Shown here piece after piece: positions 60,554-64,000 of a stretch of DNA of 64,000 nucleotides. Position 1 is the first letter of the stretch. Each line of letters starts with the position of its first letter. The stretch is from Rotaria macrura. Its lineage: Eukaryota; Rotifera; Eurotatoria; Philodinida; Philodinidae. The notes under the pieces were generated by a model, which worked only from the letters and a program-made list of their open reading frames with translations, ran no database searches and was not told the origin of the DNA. The stretch covers positions 62,001 to 126,000 of the forward strand of contig OENT01000083.1 of the NCBI GenBank assembly GCA_900239685.1, in the 5' to 3' direction. A program made the translations under genes and the position numbers.

Positions 60554-62038
60554 ATTTTTCAATTGTAATTATCGACTATTTTGCTGGAATCGGAGGTAGT
60601 TTGTAATAAAATCTATAATGAGCCTCATTACAATGTGCTTGTCGATTTATCACATGAATGAAACTTACTTCATGTTTGTTTAATTGTTGCTAAGCGCGGG
60701 CTCTTCTATTTCATCTAACATTCTCTTTCAGTCGATTGGCTAGTATAGGTTCAGCAACATGGGCAAATTAAAACTGAATTAACCGGTCAGATAACGAAAA
60801 GAAGCTCAAACAAAGCGAAGTCATTTTTTCCAATGGTTCAACTTTAATGCATCTATCATACAATAGTTTGATTGAACAACGAAAGATAAATATTGAATAG
60901 AAAGAAAAATGAAACTGATGTTGCTCGAAGAAAATAATTGTTGTAAAGCAAGGCATTAGAGATTCATTGAATAGTTCATAAATTGTGAACTTTTAATGCG
61001 TTTTTAGGCGAACAAACAAACAAAAATAACTCGTGTTTACTGCTTGAAAATACATTGTATTCATTCGTTTCCATCGCATTGTAGAGAGCGAATACCTTCC
61101 AATTTGAGTAGTGGATTAACTGATAACGTATGTGTATGTACACCTACTCAAAGCAAAACTTGAATCATTCTATCTTTCAATATGTTTGGGTTCATAGAAA
61201 CTGTTCTCTTGCTACGTTCTTCATTTCTCTTACTTCTGATCTTTTTAATTTTGCCTATTATTTTATTTCTTCTTGAAAATAAGGATGAATTTGCAAAAGA
61301 TGGGTAAGTTGAATGATATAGACATTTTTCAAAACAATCACTATTTATGAACAACAATTTAAATGAATATTTTTTTATAAAAATACTAGCTAAGAAAGAA
61401 AAATCATAAATATATGCGAACGATTTTAGGTAGTAAAAAGCCGTTTGCTCAATCCATGTGGGATTAAAATGTGAAACACGATAGAGTGATTATTGCTAAA
61501 TTCGGTAAAATCTGTCATTTCTGGCTGGACTCGTGCATATTTCATGCTCATTATATAGCATATATCATAGCGTTTCAACAAGACAAGACTTTATCTGTAT
61601 TTTAATTAGATGCTGGTTATACATCACCTGTGATAGCCCATTTTAGACATCTGAAACAGTGTGTGATGATCTCTGGAGGCTGTCTGTGACGGCTAATTGA
61701 TGATTTACTAGTAATATATTTGTAAGATTTTCCGTTAGTTAACTAATTACTTAGTGAAGTTTCCCGTATCGGCCTGTGGGAAGGGAAGTGCAAAGTTTTT
61801 ACAGTAAACGCTTCACCACTCCTTTCAGGTCATGTTTCACAAAAAAATTCATAAAAAGCAGTCAATTTTTCTTTAATTTTGAATAGATGTCTTCTTCTTC
61901 GTTAACAAGTTCTATCTAAGCAGTTTTATGTTTCATTATACAATTAATTCACGGTCAGCCAAGTACGTTTAATAATAGGGTCATCTGATAATGATCAGGA
62001 TGACCAAGACGAAGTCCTAAATCGTATCCTGTCGTTCG
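60554..62038. other. AT-rich intergenic DNA
   Basis: AATAAA overlaps the F-box gene stop region (about 60550-60556) and AATAAAA recurs near 60604, both possible poly(A) signals. No gene recognised. Confidence 0.4.
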
Positions 62039-62121
62039 AGCAAGGGGGGAAAAGCAGACGTCTGTACTTCTTGGTACTTCTGTACTTCTAAAGTACAGAA
62101 GTCTGCTTTTCCCCCCTTGCT
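62039..62121. mobile_element. 83-bp palindromic mini-element
   Basis: The ends are inverted repeats AGCAAGGGGGGAAAAGCAG and its complement, 21 bases long and perfect, extended inward with few mismatches by CTGTACTT/AAGTACAG. TTCG lies directly outside both ends (62035-62038 and 62122-62125), a 4-base target duplication. The short centre repeats TACTTCT. It is too small to encode anything and is a very short MITE-like insertion. Confidence 0.75.
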
Positions 62122-64000
62122 TTCGAGACAGAAGTTTTCTCGGATACAGATAAGATCGTCACATGTTACATCAGGGTTCTGCTTATACATCTTTACATTC
62201 TAATATTTCTTACGACACACCATTATGGGATTCTACGATTATGACGGCGTTCAGACTGCAACAGAGAAAAGAAGCTATTGGAGCCATGACAAATCCTGAA
62301 AGGCAAGTCGAAAAGAAAATTTCACATAAGATCAGATTTGAATAAAAGTCTACAAAGAAAAACTGGTTTTCTCTAATCTCGATTCGTGGCAAATTTATGT
62401 CAACAAAGGTTTTTATTGATATTACCACGGCGAACAACCAATTTTGATGAGAGGTTGCCATGTTCCTGTTGATGGATAGTTTTTATCGCCTTATCAAAAT
62501 TTCATTGACTAATAGAGATTTATGAGACAAACTATCCAAGTGTTAAATTCTGTTCTAACTCTAATTTTGCTCATAGTAAGGTCTCATAATGTAGACAAAA
62601 AGGCCAAAATGGTTCGTACGATTGCTACTTTGCTTCACATAAACAATGATAAAACGTTTCTATAGAAATGGCACTATTACCGTATGTGTCAAAATGTTGG
62701 TAACATATTTTTATTTAACATGTATCTTGGCTTGGGAATTCGATAAAATCTTCAAGCTTTTTTAGATTTGTTGTGAAAGACTTTACAGGACTTGTGTAAA
62801 TAAATTTCTATTATCTGCCTCTAATGATTTTTTCCATACTTCAAATTTAAAAGGATGTGACAGCACTATTTCCCCTTCATATTGAGCATAATACACATTT
62901 TTTGAATAGTTGCTTTTGTTTATTTTGACAATAGGAATTCGTTCACGTCGGTTATGTAATGCATTCCTCGATGAATCTTAAAACAAAACGTGAAAACTAA
63001 CGCTTTCCTAAGCTGAGATATGTACACAATAAAACATGTTACCATCGTTTTGATACATACGGTAATAATACTGTTTCTAAAGGAACTGGTTATCTTTGTT
63101 TCTTTGAAATTCAAAAGTAATGATACGAACCGTTCTAGGATTTCTGTCTGTACTATTAGTCAAATCCATGAAAAAAATATGACTTTGAACAGAAGTAATC
63201 ACTTGGATATATTCCTTCGTACGTGGAAGTGGAAGTTGATATATTTAAATTAGACATTTTGTTGAAGAATACCGGGTGTTTTATTAAACTCTATGTCAGT
63301 TTTGAAATTATTTCGTTTCTCTGTCTTTTCAGCATTATTAATTTCTTTTTAGAAATGATAAGATCAAAAGTAGAGGAGAATTAGGGAGCTTAATAAATGA
63401 ACATTTTCTATGCTAGCGAAGCAATTGAGAAGGATAGAGGAGTTGATATTGCATTGGTAACAAGAAAGCCAGTGTGAGGTCATCGTTATGCATGTAAGTA
63501 AGCAGCGAGAGAAATGGAAATAAGACTCAGCGAGCAAGATCATAAATGTGGAAGTCTTCTTTTTCTAACATTCCAAAGAAAAAAGAGATCACAAATTCAC
63601 TATAATTGATAGTGAACGAGTTGCCAAGAGAAATGATTATTTCTAAAAGTTGTGAAGGTAGCTGCAGTCATTTTAAAATTAATGTATTCTAGCATAATCA
63701 CATTGTTTTTAGATGAGTTATGATTGAAATCATGAGATATTTGTGAATTTTGTTGATAAAGCAATCATAAATGAATAGCAAAATAGTAATCCTAAACTCT
63801 ATTGAAATACATTGTAGATTCATATTTAAATTTCTTCTAACAAATCATGCCAAACTTGTGACGAGTATCATTCGGTATTATCAAGAAAATGAATGACAAA
63901 TAATAAACAGGTCGAAAATTCATATTTATTCAAGATAAATTCAGTTCTGATTATAAAAGACGTGCTATGTGTAAGCTACTTACATTCATATTGATTCTCT
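62122..64000. other. AT-rich intergenic DNA to window end
   Basis: No gene, RNA or repeat recognised. Confidence 0.4.

Overview
The window looks like nuclear DNA of a bdelloid rotifer (Rotaria- or Adineta-like). It is strongly AT-rich and its genes have short GT-AG introns (roughly 40 to 190 bases, one of about 1.25 kb). The protein families point the same way: a WWE plus ADP-ribosyltransferase protein, a bacterial-type GH92 mannosidase, a secreted FG-GAP propeller and an F-box/LRR protein of the kind that is greatly expanded in bdelloids. FoxB and eIF4A show it is a metazoan genome. The species is inference; no rRNA or mitochondrial marker is present.

Layout. 0-2 kb holds an intact WWE-ART gene. 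4.64-6.6 kb is a decayed tandem array with a 94-base period. 8.6-11.1 kb (minus) is a two-exon secreted GH92 alpha-mannosidase, followed by a small secreted WAP-like protein at 12.6 kb. 16.4-18.3 kb is a three-exon FoxB gene. 20.0-22.5 kb is a 532-base inverted repeat enclosing an assembly gap. 23.2-24.1 kb has two elements with CCCAGG ends, then an unrecognised multi-exon gene (minus, 24.5-25.0 kb). 28.6-29.7 kb (minus) is a seven-repeat FG-GAP protein. 30-31.5 kb carries two clusters built on the word CCGCGG. 33.1-33.5 kb is a cysteine-rich extracellular exon. 34.3-35.1 kb is a TTAA-flanked element with poly-C ends, and 36 kb has another CCCAGG element. 38.6-39.9 kb is a dead reverse transcriptase, 41.0 kb a tRNA-like gene with an insertion, 42.8-43.4 kb an 83-base tandem array, and 44.2-46.0 kb (minus) a dead retrotransposon ORF1. 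48.8 kb is a foldback element. 50.5-52.3 kb (minus) is a nine-exon eIF4A gene whose splice phases all close. 58.6-60.6 kb is an F-box gene that would be intact but for a 228-base insertion with a Pol III promoter. 62.0 kb has an 83-base perfect-ended palindrome with a 4-base target duplication.

The protein-coding genes do not form a pathway; they are separate eukaryotic genes. What unites the window is mobile and repetitive DNA. At least four unrelated non-coding repeats are each built from many copies of a short self-complementary word (CAATTG within GTGGGGCAATTGCAG; GGATCC/CCGATCGG; CCGCGG; CCGTATACGG/CGGTCCG), and several share CCCAGG termini. This word-palindrome architecture is the best candidate here for something undescribed.
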